A DNA stretch of 64,000 nt from Actinotignum schaalii (GCF_000724605.1 NZ_CP008802.1:124001-188000); one strand, 5' to 3'; counted from the first letter of the stretch, positions 10,149 to 18,691 are shown. Program-made: numbers and translations. The notes: generated by a model not told the origin, from the sequence alone.

Positions 10149-10181
10149 CTGCCAGTTCCCTCCGCCGGGAAATTCTGGCAG
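10149..10181 (+). promoter_or_regulatory. Nested inverted repeat upstream of rpsP
   Basis: CTGCCAG (10149-10155) and CTGGCAG (10175-10181) enclose a second pair, TTCCC/GGGAA, around TCCGCC. The right arm runs into a -10-like CAGAAT that would drive rpsP. It could be an operator or a DNA cruciform over the promoter. Confidence 0.45.
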
Positions 10182-10218
10182 AATAGCTAGATGTACTTGG
10201 AAGATGCCGGGTCCCTCT

Positions 10219-10248
10219 CAACCCGGTGTTATCTGTGTTCACGGGTTG
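10219..10248 (+). promoter_or_regulatory. rpsP 5' leader hairpin
   Basis: CAACCCG (10219-10225) and CGGGTTG (10242-10248) form a 7-bp stem in the roughly 120-nt untranslated leader of rpsP. Ribosomal-protein leaders often bind their own product; this is an inference only. Confidence 0.35.
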
Positions 10249-10311
10249 CACGGTGCGCGTCCCCCAACCGGCCGGGTAACCCACCCCAATGAGAAAGGAT
10301 TGACCACAAAA

Positions 10312-10791
10312 GTGGCAGTCAAAATTCGTTTGAAGCGCATGGGTAAGATCCGTGCGGCCCAGTACCGTATCGTCGTGGCGGATTCGCGTGTCAAGCGCGA
10401 TGGCAAGGTTATTGAGGAAATCGGTTACTACGATCCGAATACCCAGCCGTCCACCATCCGCATTGATTCTGATCGGGCCCAGTACTGGCTCGGCGTGGGC
10501 GCTCAGCCCACCGAAGCCGTGCTCGCGCAGCTCAAAGTGACCGGTGACTGGCAGAAGTTCAAGGGATACAAGGATGGCCAGGAAGGCCGCCTGCGTGTTC
10601 CGGAAACTGTGAACGCTGAAGAAGCGCGCGCCGCAGCGGTCAAGAAGGTTCAGGACGACGCCGAGAAGCGCCGTGCTGCCGCCGCCGAAGCAAAGGCGAA
10701 GGCCGAAGCGGAAGCCGCGGCTGCTGCCGCCGCTGAAGCTGGGGAAGCCGAAGCTGGCGACGCTACCGAAGCGGAAACTGAGGAAGCCTAA
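10312..10791 (+). CDS. rpsP: 30S ribosomal protein S16
   Basis: Small-subunit protein S16. The conserved core ([20 protein letters not shown], then DSRVKRDGK and EIGYYDPN) fills the first ~80 residues. A long Ala/Glu/Lys-rich helical tail follows, giving 159 residues against about 80-90 in Escherichia coli; such tails are common in actinobacteria. The start is GTG 10312, which gives the conserved [10 protein letters not shown] terminus and has an AAAGGA ribosome binding site 12 nt upstream. The longer frame from 10204 is not used. The stop overlaps the khpA start (TAATG), implying translational coupling. Confidence 0.97.
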   Translation: MAVKIRLKRMGKIRAAQYRIVVADSRVKRDGKVIEEIGYYDPNTQPSTIRIDSDRAQYWLGVGAQPTEAVLAQLKVTGDWQKFKGYKDGQEGRLRVPETVNAEEARAAAVKKVQDDAEKRRAAAAEAKAKAEAEAAAAAAAEAGEAEAGDATEAETEEA

Positions 10792-11030
10792 TGCTGACGG
10801 ACGCTCTGGAACACCTGGTCAAGGGAATTGTTGATTACCCGGATGATGTCAAGGTTTCGGCATCACGTAATCGTCGTGGCGAACTTCTGGAAGTTCGGGT
10901 GAACCCTGACGATCTCGGTCGGGTGATCGGCCGTGGCGGGCGTACCGCCAAGGCTCTGCGTACCGTCGTCAACGCGCTTTCGGACGAAGGCTCCGTGCGC
11001 GTGGACGTTATCGAAACGGATCGTAACTAA
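10791..11030 (+). CDS. khpA: KhpA family KH-domain RNA-binding protein
   Basis: Small (79-residue) single-KH-domain protein with the GxxG-type loop VIGRGGRTAKALR at about residues 44-56. It is found next to rpsP and rimM in most Gram-positive bacteria, where it pairs with KhpB and binds small and messenger RNAs. ATG 10791 overlaps the rpsP stop by one base. A strong terminator follows directly. Confidence 0.93.
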   Translation: MLTDALEHLVKGIVDYPDDVKVSASRNRRGELLEVRVNPDDLGRVIGRGGRTAKALRTVVNALSDEGSVRVDVIETDRN

Positions 11031-11041
11031 CGTAGCGGCAG

Positions 11042-11080
11042 ACCGGCCCTCAACCTTTCGGGGTTGCGGGCCGGTTTTGT
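11042..11080 (+). terminator. Intrinsic terminator between khpA and rimM
   Basis: Stem ACCGGCCC-T-CAACC / GGTTG-C-GGGCCGGT with one internal mismatch and a TTTCG loop, followed by TTTTGT. It lies inside the rpsP-rimM-trmD cluster, so it probably reduces rather than abolishes downstream expression. Confidence 0.85.
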
Positions 11081-11130
11081 ATGAGCCACCACCGTTTCCC
11101 GCCGTGCGCGGGAGCTGAAAGAAGGACACG

Positions 11131-11790
11131 ATGCAACTGACGGTAGCTATTATCGGGGCGCCGCACGGACTCAAAGGGGAAGTCCGCCTGGATGTGCGCA
11201 CGGATTCACCCGCACGCCGCCTCGCGGTCGGGACCCAGCTAGAAACCGATCCGGCGGATTTCGGGCCGCTCACCATCACCCGCACCCGCGAATACCGGGG
11301 AGTCACCTACGCGCTCTTCGCTGAATCAACCACCCGCGATACCGCCGAAGCACTGCGCGGGGTGCGACTCATCGTGGAAACCGATGAAGACGAGCCCGAA
11401 GAAGACGCCTATTACGCCCACGAGCTACGCGGTCTGGAAGTACTCGACCCAGAAGGCTACGAGCTCGGAATTATCACCGGTTTGGAGAATGGCCCCGCCC
11501 AGGATGTCCTGGTGGTGCGTGAGCCTGATGGCCGCATTGCCCGCGTTCCCTTTGTCCGTGAGATTGTGACCGCCGTGGACCTGGACGACCATTGCGTCGT
11601 TGTGGATGCCCCGGCCGGGCTTTTCTCCGATGATGACATGATCGTGGTGGAAGGTGATGACCTGGCCGGTGCCCTCAGTGCGGCGGGGGAAAGTACCCCG
11701 GGGGAAAACGGCGCAGGTGAAAGAGGCGCGGAGCAAAGCACTTCCGAGGCGAACGCTATGGAGGAAGACGGTGCGGAGGACGCTGAGTAA
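11131..11790 (+). CDS. rimM: Ribosome maturation factor RimM
   Basis: 30S assembly factor that acts on the S19-containing head. The N-terminal RimM domain (GAPHGLKGEVRLD near residue 10) is followed by a PRC-barrel domain (YYAHELRGLEVLD to about residue 175). The last ~40 residues form an acidic Gly/Ala/Glu tail that includes ENGAGERGAE and EEDGAEDAE and carries the ACGGYGC repeat. ATG 11131 follows AGAAGGAC. The stop overlaps the trmD start. Confidence 0.96.
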   Translation: MQLTVAIIGAPHGLKGEVRLDVRTDSPARRLAVGTQLETDPADFGPLTITRTREYRGVTYALFAESTTRDTAEALRGVRLIVETDEDEPEEDAYYAHELRGLEVLDPEGYELGIITGLENGPAQDVLVVREPDGRIARVPFVREIVTAVDLDDHCVVVDAPAGLFSDDDMIVVEGDDLAGALSAAGESTPGENGAGERGAEQSTSEANAMEEDGAEDAE

Positions 11791-13337
11791 TGGCGGGCTT
11801 GCGCATTGACCTTGTCTCGGTTTTCCCGGAATTCTTCGATGTTCTCGATTTGTCACTGGTGGGCAAGGCGCGCCGTCGCGACGTCGTCGATATTCGCACC
11901 CACAATCTGCGCGACTGGACCAGCGACGTCCACCGCACCGTGGACGATACCCCCATCGGGGGCGGGGCCGGCATGGTCATGAAACCGGACGTCTGGGGCC
12001 GTGCACTCGACGACCTCATCGGCTCGAGTGCCCCGGAAACAATCACCCTCGCTATTCCCACCCCCTCCGGGCGGCCCCTCACCCAGCGCCTCGTGGAAGA
12101 CCTGGCAACCCGGGAACGGATCATCATCGCCTGCGGTCGCTACGAGGGAATCGATGCGCGGGTAGCTGAACATTACCGCGGGCACGGGGTGCGCGTAGAG
12201 GAGTTTTCCCTCGGGGACTATGTCCTCAACGGTGGGGAAGTGGCGGCAGTTGCTCTCGTGGAGGCGGTTACTCGCCTCATTCCCGGCATGGTGGGTAACC
12301 CGGAGTCCCTCGTGGAAGAATCGCACGGCGCGGCGGGTCTGCTCGAATACCGTGTCTACACCCGCCCCGTTAGCTGGCGCGAGCTCGAGGTACCCGCGGT
12401 GCTGCTGAGCGGTAACCACGGGGCGGTGGCGCGCTACCGGCGCGACGAAGCTATTGCGCGCACCGCCGCGCGCCGTCCCGATATGATCGCGGAGCTGGAT
12501 ACCTCGCAGCTGGACAAACACGACCGGCCGGCGCTCGCGGCGGCGGGTTATGTATGGCGCACCAGTGACCCCCATCCGGTAGCGGTGGATACTGAGGTGC
12601 TGGGGGCTGCTGGCGCCGTCGTTTCTGGCGATGGGGCGCGACCGGACGGTGCGCTTTCGTGTGAGGCACTCGAGAATGGGGCGTTACCATACGGCGCGGT
12701 CCCGAACGATACGCGACCGGACGGTGCGTTCCCGGACGGGGCGCGACGGCGCATCGCAACCGAGCTGGCTGAGCTGGCCACTCGCACCTTCCCCGATGCG
12801 TGCCCGCGTTACCTCAGCGAGTCGGATATCGCCGCTTTCGTGGCTGAGAACCTCTCCGTCGCAGCTTTCGAAAACTACCTTGCTGATCCGCATTGGATGG
12901 CGGTGGCGGTGCGTGCCGCGAGTGGAGAGTCGCGCGAGGAATTGCTGGGGTACAGTCTCACCTTGCTGCCCGATAGCGTGGTGGGAATGGGGGGCGACGA
13001 CGTAGCCGGGCGTGAGGACGGTGCGCCATTCATGCATCTTCCGGATCGAGACGGCCCGTTGCTCGAGCTCTCTAAGTTCTATGTGGAGCACAGCTGGCAC
13101 GGGAGCGGGGTAGCGGATCTGCTCTGGCGGGCAACGGTGGAGGCGTGCCGGGCACGAATCCCGGACGCCGATGCGGCGCCAGCACCCTACCTGTGGCTCG
13201 GAACGAATAAAGACAACCGGCGCGCTCAGCGCTTCTACAAACGCTGTGGCTTCCGAAAAGTCGCAACCCGAGAATTCCAGGTGGGTGAGGTAGTCAACTC
13301 GGATCTTATTTTTGCCTGTCCGCTGACTGTGGCATAA
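11790..13337 (+). CDS. trmD: tRNA (guanine-N1)-methyltransferase TrmD fused to a GNAT acetyltransferase domain
   Basis: Residues 1 to about 255 are a complete TrmD, which makes m1G37 in tRNA using S-adenosylmethionine. The trefoil-knot motifs are present: TPIGGGAGMVM, IIACGRYEGIDARVAEHY and EFSLGDYVLNGGE. Residues about 270-320 form a linker of imperfect (P)DGA/NGA repeats. Residues about 320-510 resemble a GNAT N-acetyltransferase, with LELSKFYVEHSWHGSGVADLL as the acetyl-CoA loop region and NRRAQRFYKRCGF near the end. TrmD is normally about 230-270 residues, so at 515 this is a fusion. No stop or start signal separates the halves. The acetyltransferase substrate is unknown. Confidence 0.93.
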   Translation: MAGLRIDLVSVFPEFFDVLDLSLVGKARRRDVVDIRTHNLRDWTSDVHRTVDDTPIGGGAGMVMKPDVWGRALDDLIGSSAPETITLAIPTPSGRPLTQRLVEDLATRERIIIACGRYEGIDARVAEHYRGHGVRVEEFSLGDYVLNGGEVAAVALVEAVTRLIPGMVGNPESLVEESHGAAGLLEYRVYTRPVSWRELEVPAVLLSGNHGAVARYRRDEAIARTAARRPDMIAELDTSQLDKHDRPALAAAGYVWRTSDPHPVAVDTEVLGAAGAVVSGDGARPDGALSCEALENGALPYGAVPNDTRPDGAFPDGARRRIATELAELATRTFPDACPRYLSESDIAAFVAENLSVAAFENYLADPHWMAVAVRAASGESREELLGYSLTLLPDSVVGMGGDDVAGREDGAPFMHLPDRDGPLLELSKFYVEHSWHGSGVADLLWRATVEACRARIPDADAAPAPYLWLGTNKDNRRAQRFYKRCGFRKVATREFQVGEVVNSDLIFACPLTVA

Positions 13338-13338
13338 T
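13333..13338 (+). promoter_or_regulatory. -10 box of rplS
   Basis: CATAAT overlaps the trmD stop codon; a second CATAAT lies at 13358-13363. Either would give an rplS transcript with a structured leader of about 90-115 nt. Confidence 0.5.
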
Positions 13339-13376
13339 AGTGGAGTTTCCTCGCTTTCATAATGCGCTGAGCCTGC

Positions 13377-13432
13377 CGCAGGGGGTCGCGCATCGGCGAG
13401 ATCTTAACCGATAACAGCGCCCCTGGCCTGCG
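13377..13432 (+). promoter_or_regulatory. Candidate structured leader of rplS
   Basis: CGCAGG (13377-13382) pairs with CCTGCG (13427-13432), the following GGG can pair with a CCCC run before it, and an apical stem ATCGG (13392-13396) / CCGAT (13408-13412) caps it. It ends about 25 nt before the rplS start. L19 leaders are known in Firmicutes; whether this binds L19 is inference. Confidence 0.45.
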
Positions 13433-13457
13433 TGCAGAGGCGGAAAGTGAATGAATA

Positions 13458-13811
13458 ATGCAGACTCTTGATGTAGTTGATGCTTCGCGTTTGCGCGACG
13501 ATATCCCCGATTTCCGCGCCGGTGACACCGTGCGTGTGAACGTGCGCGTCGTGGAAGGTAACCGCACCCGTACCCAGGCGTTCCAGGGTGTTGTTATCGC
13601 CCGCCAGGGTGATGGCCTGCGCGCCACCTTCGATGTCCGCAAGATTTCCTTCGGGGTGGGCGTGGAACGTAAGTTCCCGGTGCATTCGCCTTCCATCGAA
13701 TCAATCGAAGTGATTACGCGCGGTCGCGTGCGTCGCGCCAAGCTGTACTACCTGCGTGATCGTCACGGTAAGGCAGCGAAGATTCGCGAACGTCGCACCG
13801 ATTCCAAGTAA
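13458..13811 (+). CDS. rplS: 50S ribosomal protein L19
   Basis: Large-subunit protein L19 at the subunit interface. The 117 residues match the family throughout ([56 protein letters not shown]). ATG 13458 follows GGAAAGTGA. It appears to have its own promoter and leader after trmD and is followed by a strong terminator. Confidence 0.98.
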   Translation: MQTLDVVDASRLRDDIPDFRAGDTVRVNVRVVEGNRTRTQAFQGVVIARQGDGLRATFDVRKISFGVGVERKFPVHSPSIESIEVITRGRVRRAKLYYLRDRHGKAAKIRERRTDSK

Positions 13812-13838
13812 GGAACGGTACGAACTTCTCGTTCACAT

Positions 13839-13871
13839 ATGGACCCGCATCTCGGTGCGGGTCCATTTTTC
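13839..13871 (+). terminator. Intrinsic terminator after rplS
   Basis: Perfect 11-bp stem ATGGACCCGCA / TGCGGGTCCAT with a TCTCGG loop and a five-T run. This is one of the clearest terminators in the window. Confidence 0.95.
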
Positions 13872-14114
13872 TACCCGCGCTGATGCTGACCGCTACCCGA
13901 AGACCTCCACTAACCGGAGATAACCGATAAACAGTCCGCAGCCCCAAGTGTCCTATAGCCCCCTATAGAACCCAACCGTGATCGAGGGCTGGAGCATTCC
14001 TGGAGCCTGCCCAAAATAGCGTGGCGCGACGGCGCGGATAACCCTAGGTATGCTCACGTGCGCTGGTAGCATGGAATACGCATATCTTTTATCTAATCCA
14101 GGGCGGAGGGGCGT
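13872..14114 (+). promoter_or_regulatory. Upstream region of lepB
   Basis: No gene seen. Contains a doubled CCTATAG (about 13950-13965) and -10-like TATGCT (about 14050), TATCTT and TATCTAAT sequences (about 14085-14097) before the GGCGGAGG ribosome binding site of the long lepB frame. Confidence 0.35.
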
Positions 14115-15614
14115 ATGGGCGAGGGCACGTCAGGCGGGTCACGGGCATCGAAGGATGCTTCGCGGTGGCCAGCAGGGCGGACCTCCTGGAGCCAGATTCG
14201 CGGACGCCGAGCCGCTACCCCTACCTCCACCCCTACCTCATCCGAGTTGCCGAAGGTGCACGAGGTTCCGGCGTTCCTTGAGCCGTCAGCGGTGCCGGAC
14301 GTGGATGAGCTACCGGATCTTGATGAGCTATTTGATGCGGAGGAGTTACCAGCCTCGGAGGCCACTCCTGACGCTGCCCCTATTGCTCCCGCCACCGTTC
14401 CCGTCGCTTTCACCGGGGCTCCTGTCGCTCCCGCCGCAGCTGTTTCCGCCTCGCCCTCCGCAACGGGGCGCGCCTCAGCACCACCAGCAACACCAGCACC
14501 AGCGCCAGAGCCGGCGCCTTGCTCGCCCGCACCACCAGAATCCAACGGGGCAAAAAACGTGTCGGAGGGGCCGGCTAAGATAAATTCAGCTGAAGCCCGG
14601 TTACGGCTGACGCTCACGGAGCAGCTCTCCAACGCGGATGAAGGCCTCTATGCCGAAGCTTTGCGAGATGATCTGGCCCGGGCGGAAGCACATGTCAATC
14701 ACGGAGGAGTCACCATGAATACAACGGACGGTCAGTCCTCCGCTGCCAATATGGAGCAGCCGCCCTCGTACCCTCCTGAGGTTGCCCCGGTGCGCCCCGA
14801 TGCTGAGACCCGGGAAGCCCCCGTGCGTAATTCACGCTTGCGCAGCGTAGTGGAGATGGCCCTGACTGTCGCCGTCGTTCTTCTGGTCTCTGTCATTATC
14901 AAAACCTTCTTTATCCAAGCTTTTAACGTGCCTTCTGGTTCCATGGAAACCACGCTGAGTACCGGGGACAAGTTCTTCGTCAACCGCATGGTGACCGATA
15001 ATGAGGACTTACGCCGCGGCGATATCGTGGTCTTTGTGGACCCGGGCGGCTGGCTGGATGATGTGGAAGAAAACCGCTCCTGGATTGCCCAAACGGGTAC
15101 TCGCATCCTGCAAGGCATCGGGCTTCTCCCGGCGGATTCTGGTCACTACCTGGTGAAACGAATTATCGCGAAGGGCGGGGATACCGTCAGTTGCTGCGGG
15201 GAAGATGGCCGTTTGCAGGTCAACGGCGTGCCGATCACGGAGGAATATCTCAATTACGGGGTTTCACCCTCCTTGCAGAAATTTGAGGTGAAGGTCCCGG
15301 AAGGGTACCTGTGGATGATGGGGGATAACCGCGCCAATTCGAAGGATTCGCGGTGGCATCAACGTGAATCCGGAAACGGATTCGTGCCGGTAGATAACGT
15401 GGTGGGTCGGGCCTGGTACGTTTTTGCTCCGTGGAGCCGCCATGGGCGCCTGCCTGATATGAGCCACGTTTTCGCTGGTGTTCCCGAACCTGCCGCACCC
15501 GCACGTGTGCTGGTGCCAATCCCGGAGGATTCCGTTGATCCGCGCTCCTTATACGCGGCCACAGTGGCCCAGCCTGGGCTTCCCCTCGCTGCGTTTTCCG
15601 GGCAGGGCAGGTAG
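14115..15614 (+). CDS. lepB: Signal peptidase I with long N-terminal extension
   Basis: Type I leader peptidase that cleaves Sec and Tat signal peptides outside the membrane. A membrane helix (AVVLLVSVIIKTFFIQAF) is followed by the Ser motif NVPSGSMETTL, the Lys motif YLVKRIIAKGGD and the MGDNRANSKDSR box. From ATG 14115 the protein has 499 residues, with about 200 Pro/Ala/Glu-rich residues before the enzyme; a GGCGGAGG site precedes this start. ATG 14715, after GGAGGAGTCACC, would give a normal 299-residue enzyme. Both starts look usable, so two forms may exist. rnhB follows after 5 bp. Confidence 0.93.
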   Translation: MGEGTSGGSRASKDASRWPAGRTSWSQIRGRRAATPTSTPTSSELPKVHEVPAFLEPSAVPDVDELPDLDELFDAEELPASEATPDAAPIAPATVPVAFTGAPVAPAAAVSASPSATGRASAPPATPAPAPEPAPCSPAPPESNGAKNVSEGPAKINSAEARLRLTLTEQLSNADEGLYAEALRDDLARAEAHVNHGGVTMNTTDGQSSAANMEQPPSYPPEVAPVRPDAETREAPVRNSRLRSVVEMALTVAVVLLVSVIIKTFFIQAFNVPSGSMETTLSTGDKFFVNRMVTDNEDLRRGDIVVFVDPGGWLDDVEENRSWIAQTGTRILQGIGLLPADSGHYLVKRIIAKGGDTVSCCGEDGRLQVNGVPITEEYLNYGVSPSLQKFEVKVPEGYLWMMGDNRANSKDSRWHQRESGNGFVPVDNVVGRAWYVFAPWSRHGRLPDMSHVFAGVPEPAAPARVLVPIPEDSVDPRSLYAATVAQPGLPLAAFSGQGR

Positions 15615-15619
15615 CACGC

Positions 15620-16297
15620 GTGCAGGAACCTGATCGCACAGTTGAAAAAGAGCTGTTGGCTCGGCTCGAGGCGCACGGTGGGCGTATTCTCGCCGCCGTG
15701 GATGAGGTGGGCCGCGGCGCCATCGCCGGGCCGGTTTGCGTCGGTATCGCTCTCCTGGACGGGAATACTTCGGATGCTTTCCCGCCCGGATTACGCGATT
15801 CGAAAATGCTGAGCGCGCACCGCCGCGAAACGATCTACCAGGCTGCTCGTGATTGGCCGCTCGCGGTTGCGGTAGGAAGCGCCCCCGCCAGCGTTATCGA
15901 TCAGGTCGGAATTATTGAAGCCTTGCGCTGCGCCGCAGCGGATGCCCTCGCCCAGCTGGAAAAAGCCGGATTGCGCCCCGATGCTGTTCTCCTTGACGGA
16001 AAACACAATTGGTGGGCCCAGGATTCCCTTTTCGACGCCGAACCGACTGTCCCGCAGCTTCCGGTCACCACCGTGATTAAAGGGGATGCGTCCTGCGCCG
16101 GGGTTGCCGTGGCGTCCGTCGTCGCTAAAGTTGAGCGAGACCGCTACATGGAGGAGCTCGCGAAAGAATTTCCCGATTACGATTGGGAACATAACAAGGG
16201 GTACGGTACGCCCTCCCACCTCGAAGCTATCGCGCAGGTGGGGCCGAGCCCGTATCATCGAATGTCGTGGCATTTGCCCGCGGTAAGGAGTGAATAA
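15620..16297 (+). CDS. rnhB: Ribonuclease HII
   Basis: Removes ribonucleotides from DNA and RNA from RNA-DNA hybrids. The acidic active site is visible: DEVGRGAIAGPV near residue 28, RDSKMLS near 59, LLDGK near 123 and VIKGDASCAGVAVASVVAK near 148. GTG 15620 starts 5 bp after lepB. The stop overlaps the next ATG (TAATG). lepB-rnhB-DUF2469 is a conserved actinobacterial order. Confidence 0.96.
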   Translation: MQEPDRTVEKELLARLEAHGGRILAAVDEVGRGAIAGPVCVGIALLDGNTSDAFPPGLRDSKMLSAHRRETIYQAARDWPLAVAVGSAPASVIDQVGIIEALRCAAADALAQLEKAGLRPDAVLLDGKHNWWAQDSLFDAEPTVPQLPVTTVIKGDASCAGVAVASVVAKVERDRYMEELAKEFPDYDWEHNKGYGTPSHLEAIAQVGPSPYHRMSWHLPAVRSE

Positions 16298-16620
16298 TGA
16301 GCGAGATTGACGGCTACGAAGCCGAACTGGAACTCGCGTTATATCGCGAGTACCGCGATGTTGTGAAGATTTTTCGGTACGTGGTGGAAACCGAACGGCG
16401 TTTCTACCTCGCCAACGACGTAGATGTGAAAGTGCGCTCCTCCACGGCCGGGGATGTGTTCTTCGAAGTGAATCTCACCGACGCGTGGGTGTGGGACATC
16501 TACCGCACCTCCCGGTTCATTCGCTCCGTACGCGTGGTGACCTTCAAAGACGTCAATATTGAAGAACTCAACCAGACCGATATTACCCGCGAACTCGATC
16601 TGCCCGGTTCCTCTCTTTAA
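16297..16620 (+). CDS. DUF2469 family protein
   Basis: A 107-residue actinobacterial protein of unknown function, recognised by YEAELELALYREYRDVVKIF at the start and VNLTDAWVWDIYR in the middle. It is consistently found between rnhB and yraN. It starts at the ATG overlapping the rnhB stop. It appears soluble, with no membrane segment. Confidence 0.93.
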   Translation: MSEIDGYEAELELALYREYRDVVKIFRYVVETERRFYLANDVDVKVRSSTAGDVFFEVNLTDAWVWDIYRTSRFIRSVRVVTFKDVNIEELNQTDITRELDLPGSSL

Positions 16621-16660
16621 TTGGGGGCTGTTGCGTTGTAAGTTCCGAGGGAGCTCGCTT

Positions 16661-16669
16661 TTATCCACA
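16661..16669 (+). promoter_or_regulatory. Perfect DnaA-box match
   Basis: TTATCCACA, the DnaA consensus, lies in the 128-bp gap before yraN-comM-dprA. A single box is weak evidence; it may be chance. Confidence 0.3.
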
Positions 16670-16748
16670 GGTTTCTGAAACGACGACGCTATCCCCAGCC
16701 ACGCACCCCTCGAGCCACCATCGGTAATATCCGCGCCACACTAGGGGC

Positions 16749-17174
16749 ATGTACCAGTGTGAAACTTTGCATGCCAGCATTGCTCGCAGCGAGCTTGCCC
16801 CGCTTTCCGCTTCCGCTACCACCCGGGAGCTAGGGGAGTGGGGAGAAAACGTGGCCGCCGCATATGTGCGGGAGCACGGCTACCAGGTGCTGGCCCAGAA
16901 TTGGAGATGCCGGCGCGGGGAAATTGACCTGATCTGCCGCGAAGAACCCAGCGGGGCTTTGGTTGCGGTTGAGGTGAAAACCCGGCGCGGGCACAATACG
17001 GTGCCGGCACCACTGGCCGTCAGCCCCGAAAAATATCGCAGGCTCCGCTGCCTCTTGGCACAGTGGCTCCACGCGGATGGCGGGCACTACCCGGATCTTG
17101 CGGTGGATATCGTGGCTGTCACCGTGCCCACCTGTGGTCCCGTTACCATCGAGCATCTGCGGAATGCCTCATGA
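16749..17174 (+). CDS. yraN: UPF0102 (YraN) family endonuclease-like protein
   Basis: YraN proteins have a Holliday-junction-resolvase/restriction-like fold; their cellular role is not settled. The family core is clear: GEWGENVAAAYVREHGY, then the catalytic-like GEIDLICRE and AVEVKTRRG (about residues 55-80). ATG 16749 gives 141 residues. The stop overlaps the comM ATG (ATGA). A -10-like TAATAT lies about 17 nt upstream. The order yraN-comM-dprA is conserved in actinobacteria. Confidence 0.93.
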   Translation: MYQCETLHASIARSELAPLSASATTRELGEWGENVAAAYVREHGYQVLAQNWRCRRGEIDLICREEPSGALVAVEVKTRRGHNTVPAPLAVSPEKYRRLRCLLAQWLHADGGHYPDLAVDIVAVTVPTCGPVTIEHLRNAS

Positions 17175-18691
17175 TTGGCACCTCCCATACCGTCTCTATC
17201 CTCGGAGTGCGGGGCATGCCCATCCGGGTGGAAGTAGCGATCCTTTCGGGCCTGCCCAATTTCACGATCGTGGGCCTGCCCGATGCTGCGGTAAGCGAGT
17301 CACGCGAACGCATCCGGGCCGCTTTCGCCGCTGCCCGAATCGCCTTCCCGGCCGGGCGCGTCACCGTCAATCTGTCCCCGGCGGATACCCCGAAAGTCGG
17401 CACCGCTTTTGATGTGGCGATTGCTGCCGCTATCCTCGCCGCGCAAGCCCACACCCACCTGCCACCCGGCACTGTTTTCCTGGGCGAATTAGGGCTCGAT
17501 GGATCGGTACGCCCGGTGCGGGGAATATTGCCGTGCGTGCTGGGCGCCGCCCACCACGGCTTCCAGTACGCCATCGTTCCCCGCGGTTGCGGGGCGGAAG
17601 CTGCGCTCGCCCAGATCCAGGTGGGGGAAATCTGGCATATTACCCAGATCGCCCAGCGCCTGGGAGTGGCCAGTGACCCGGTGCCACCGCCGCCACCTGT
17701 GCCGGTATCCCAGCCTCGCACCAGCACTGATATGGGCGACCTCTCGGAGGTGCGGGGCCAATACCTGGCCCGCCACGCCCTGGAAATAGCAGCCGCGGGA
17801 AGCCACCACCTCCTCATGATCGGGGCACCAGGAGTGGGTAAATCTATGCTGGCCACCCGCCTACCGGGAATCATGCCGCCCCTCACCCGCGCCCAAGCGG
17901 TAGAAAGCGCGAGTATTCGCTCCATTGTGGGGCAGTTCGAGGAAATCACCACCCGACCTCCCTACGTGGCGCCCCATCACACGTCCAGTGCCACCGCGCT
18001 GGTGGGAGGCGGAAGCCGGCCCCGCCCCGGCGCCATCTCCCTGGCGCACCACGGCGTACTTTTCCTCGATGAACTTCCCGAATTCACCACCCGGGCTATC
18101 CAGTCGCTACGCGAACCCATGGAATCGGGAGAAATACATATTCACCGCGCCCAAGGCTCGGTATGCTTCCCGGCTCGTTTCCAACTGGTAGCAGCAGGAA
18201 ACCCGTGCCGGTGCGGCAGGCTACTAGATTCCCCAACCTCCTGCACCTGTTCGGGAGCGGACCGCGCCCACTACCAGCACCGTATTGGAGGTCCGCTCCG
18301 GGACCGCATCGATCTCATGGTGAATCTGCCCAGGCCGAGCCGGGCGGAATTAGCCGCGGGTCATAGCGGAGATAGCAGTGAAACGGTGGCCGCGCGGGTG
18401 CGCGAAGCACGCGAACGCCAGCACCACCGTTTCCGGGGTGAAACCTGGGATGTTAACGCCGCGATACCGGGCACCTGGCTCCGGTCCCACACCCAGCTAG
18501 CTCCCAGTTCAAGCACGAGCCTGAGCGAGGCCCTCACCCGCGGCCTCATCAGCATGCGAGCCGCGGATAAAATCCTGCGAGTTGCCTGGACCCTCGCAGA
18601 CCTAGCCGGCCATACACAACCCACCACCGACGACGTTGCCGGGGCGTTCGCCCTGCGCGGGAAAGGAAATTCTGGCTATGACGGAGGATAA
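17171..18691 (+). CDS. comM: ComM/YifB family AAA+ ATPase
   Basis: Mg-chelatase-like helicase; in naturally competent bacteria ComM promotes branch migration of incoming DNA. An N-terminal Lon-like ChlI domain (residues 1-165) is followed by the AAA+ core with Walker A GAPGVGKSMLA near residue 217, Walker B GVLFLDELPEF and the Cys-rich AAGNPCRCGR. The C-terminal Mg-chelatase domain ends the protein. ATG 17171 overlaps the yraN stop (ATGA), gives 506 residues and matches the family start MIGTSHTVSILG; the longer frame from 17063 is rejected. dprA overlaps its end by 14 bp. Confidence 0.96.
   Translation: MIGTSHTVSILGVRGMPIRVEVAILSGLPNFTIVGLPDAAVSESRERIRAAFAAARIAFPAGRVTVNLSPADTPKVGTAFDVAIAAAILAAQAHTHLPPGTVFLGELGLDGSVRPVRGILPCVLGAAHHGFQYAIVPRGCGAEAALAQIQVGEIWHITQIAQRLGVASDPVPPPPPVPVSQPRTSTDMGDLSEVRGQYLARHALEIAAAGSHHLLMIGAPGVGKSMLATRLPGIMPPLTRAQAVESASIRSIVGQFEEITTRPPYVAPHHTSSATALVGGGSRPRPGAISLAHHGVLFLDELPEFTTRAIQSLREPMESGEIHIHRAQGSVCFPARFQLVAAGNPCRCGRLLDSPTSCTCSGADRAHYQHRIGGPLRDRIDLMVNLPRPSRAELAAGHSGDSSETVAARVREARERQHHRFRGETWDVNAAIPGTWLRSHTQLAPSSSTSLSEALTRGLISMRAADKILRVAWTLADLAGHTQPTTDDVAGAFALRGKGNSGYDGG

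Noticed and set aside
10204-10311. 36-residue N-terminal extension of S16
   Set aside because: Not conserved in the family; GTG 10312 has the proper N terminus and ribosome binding site.
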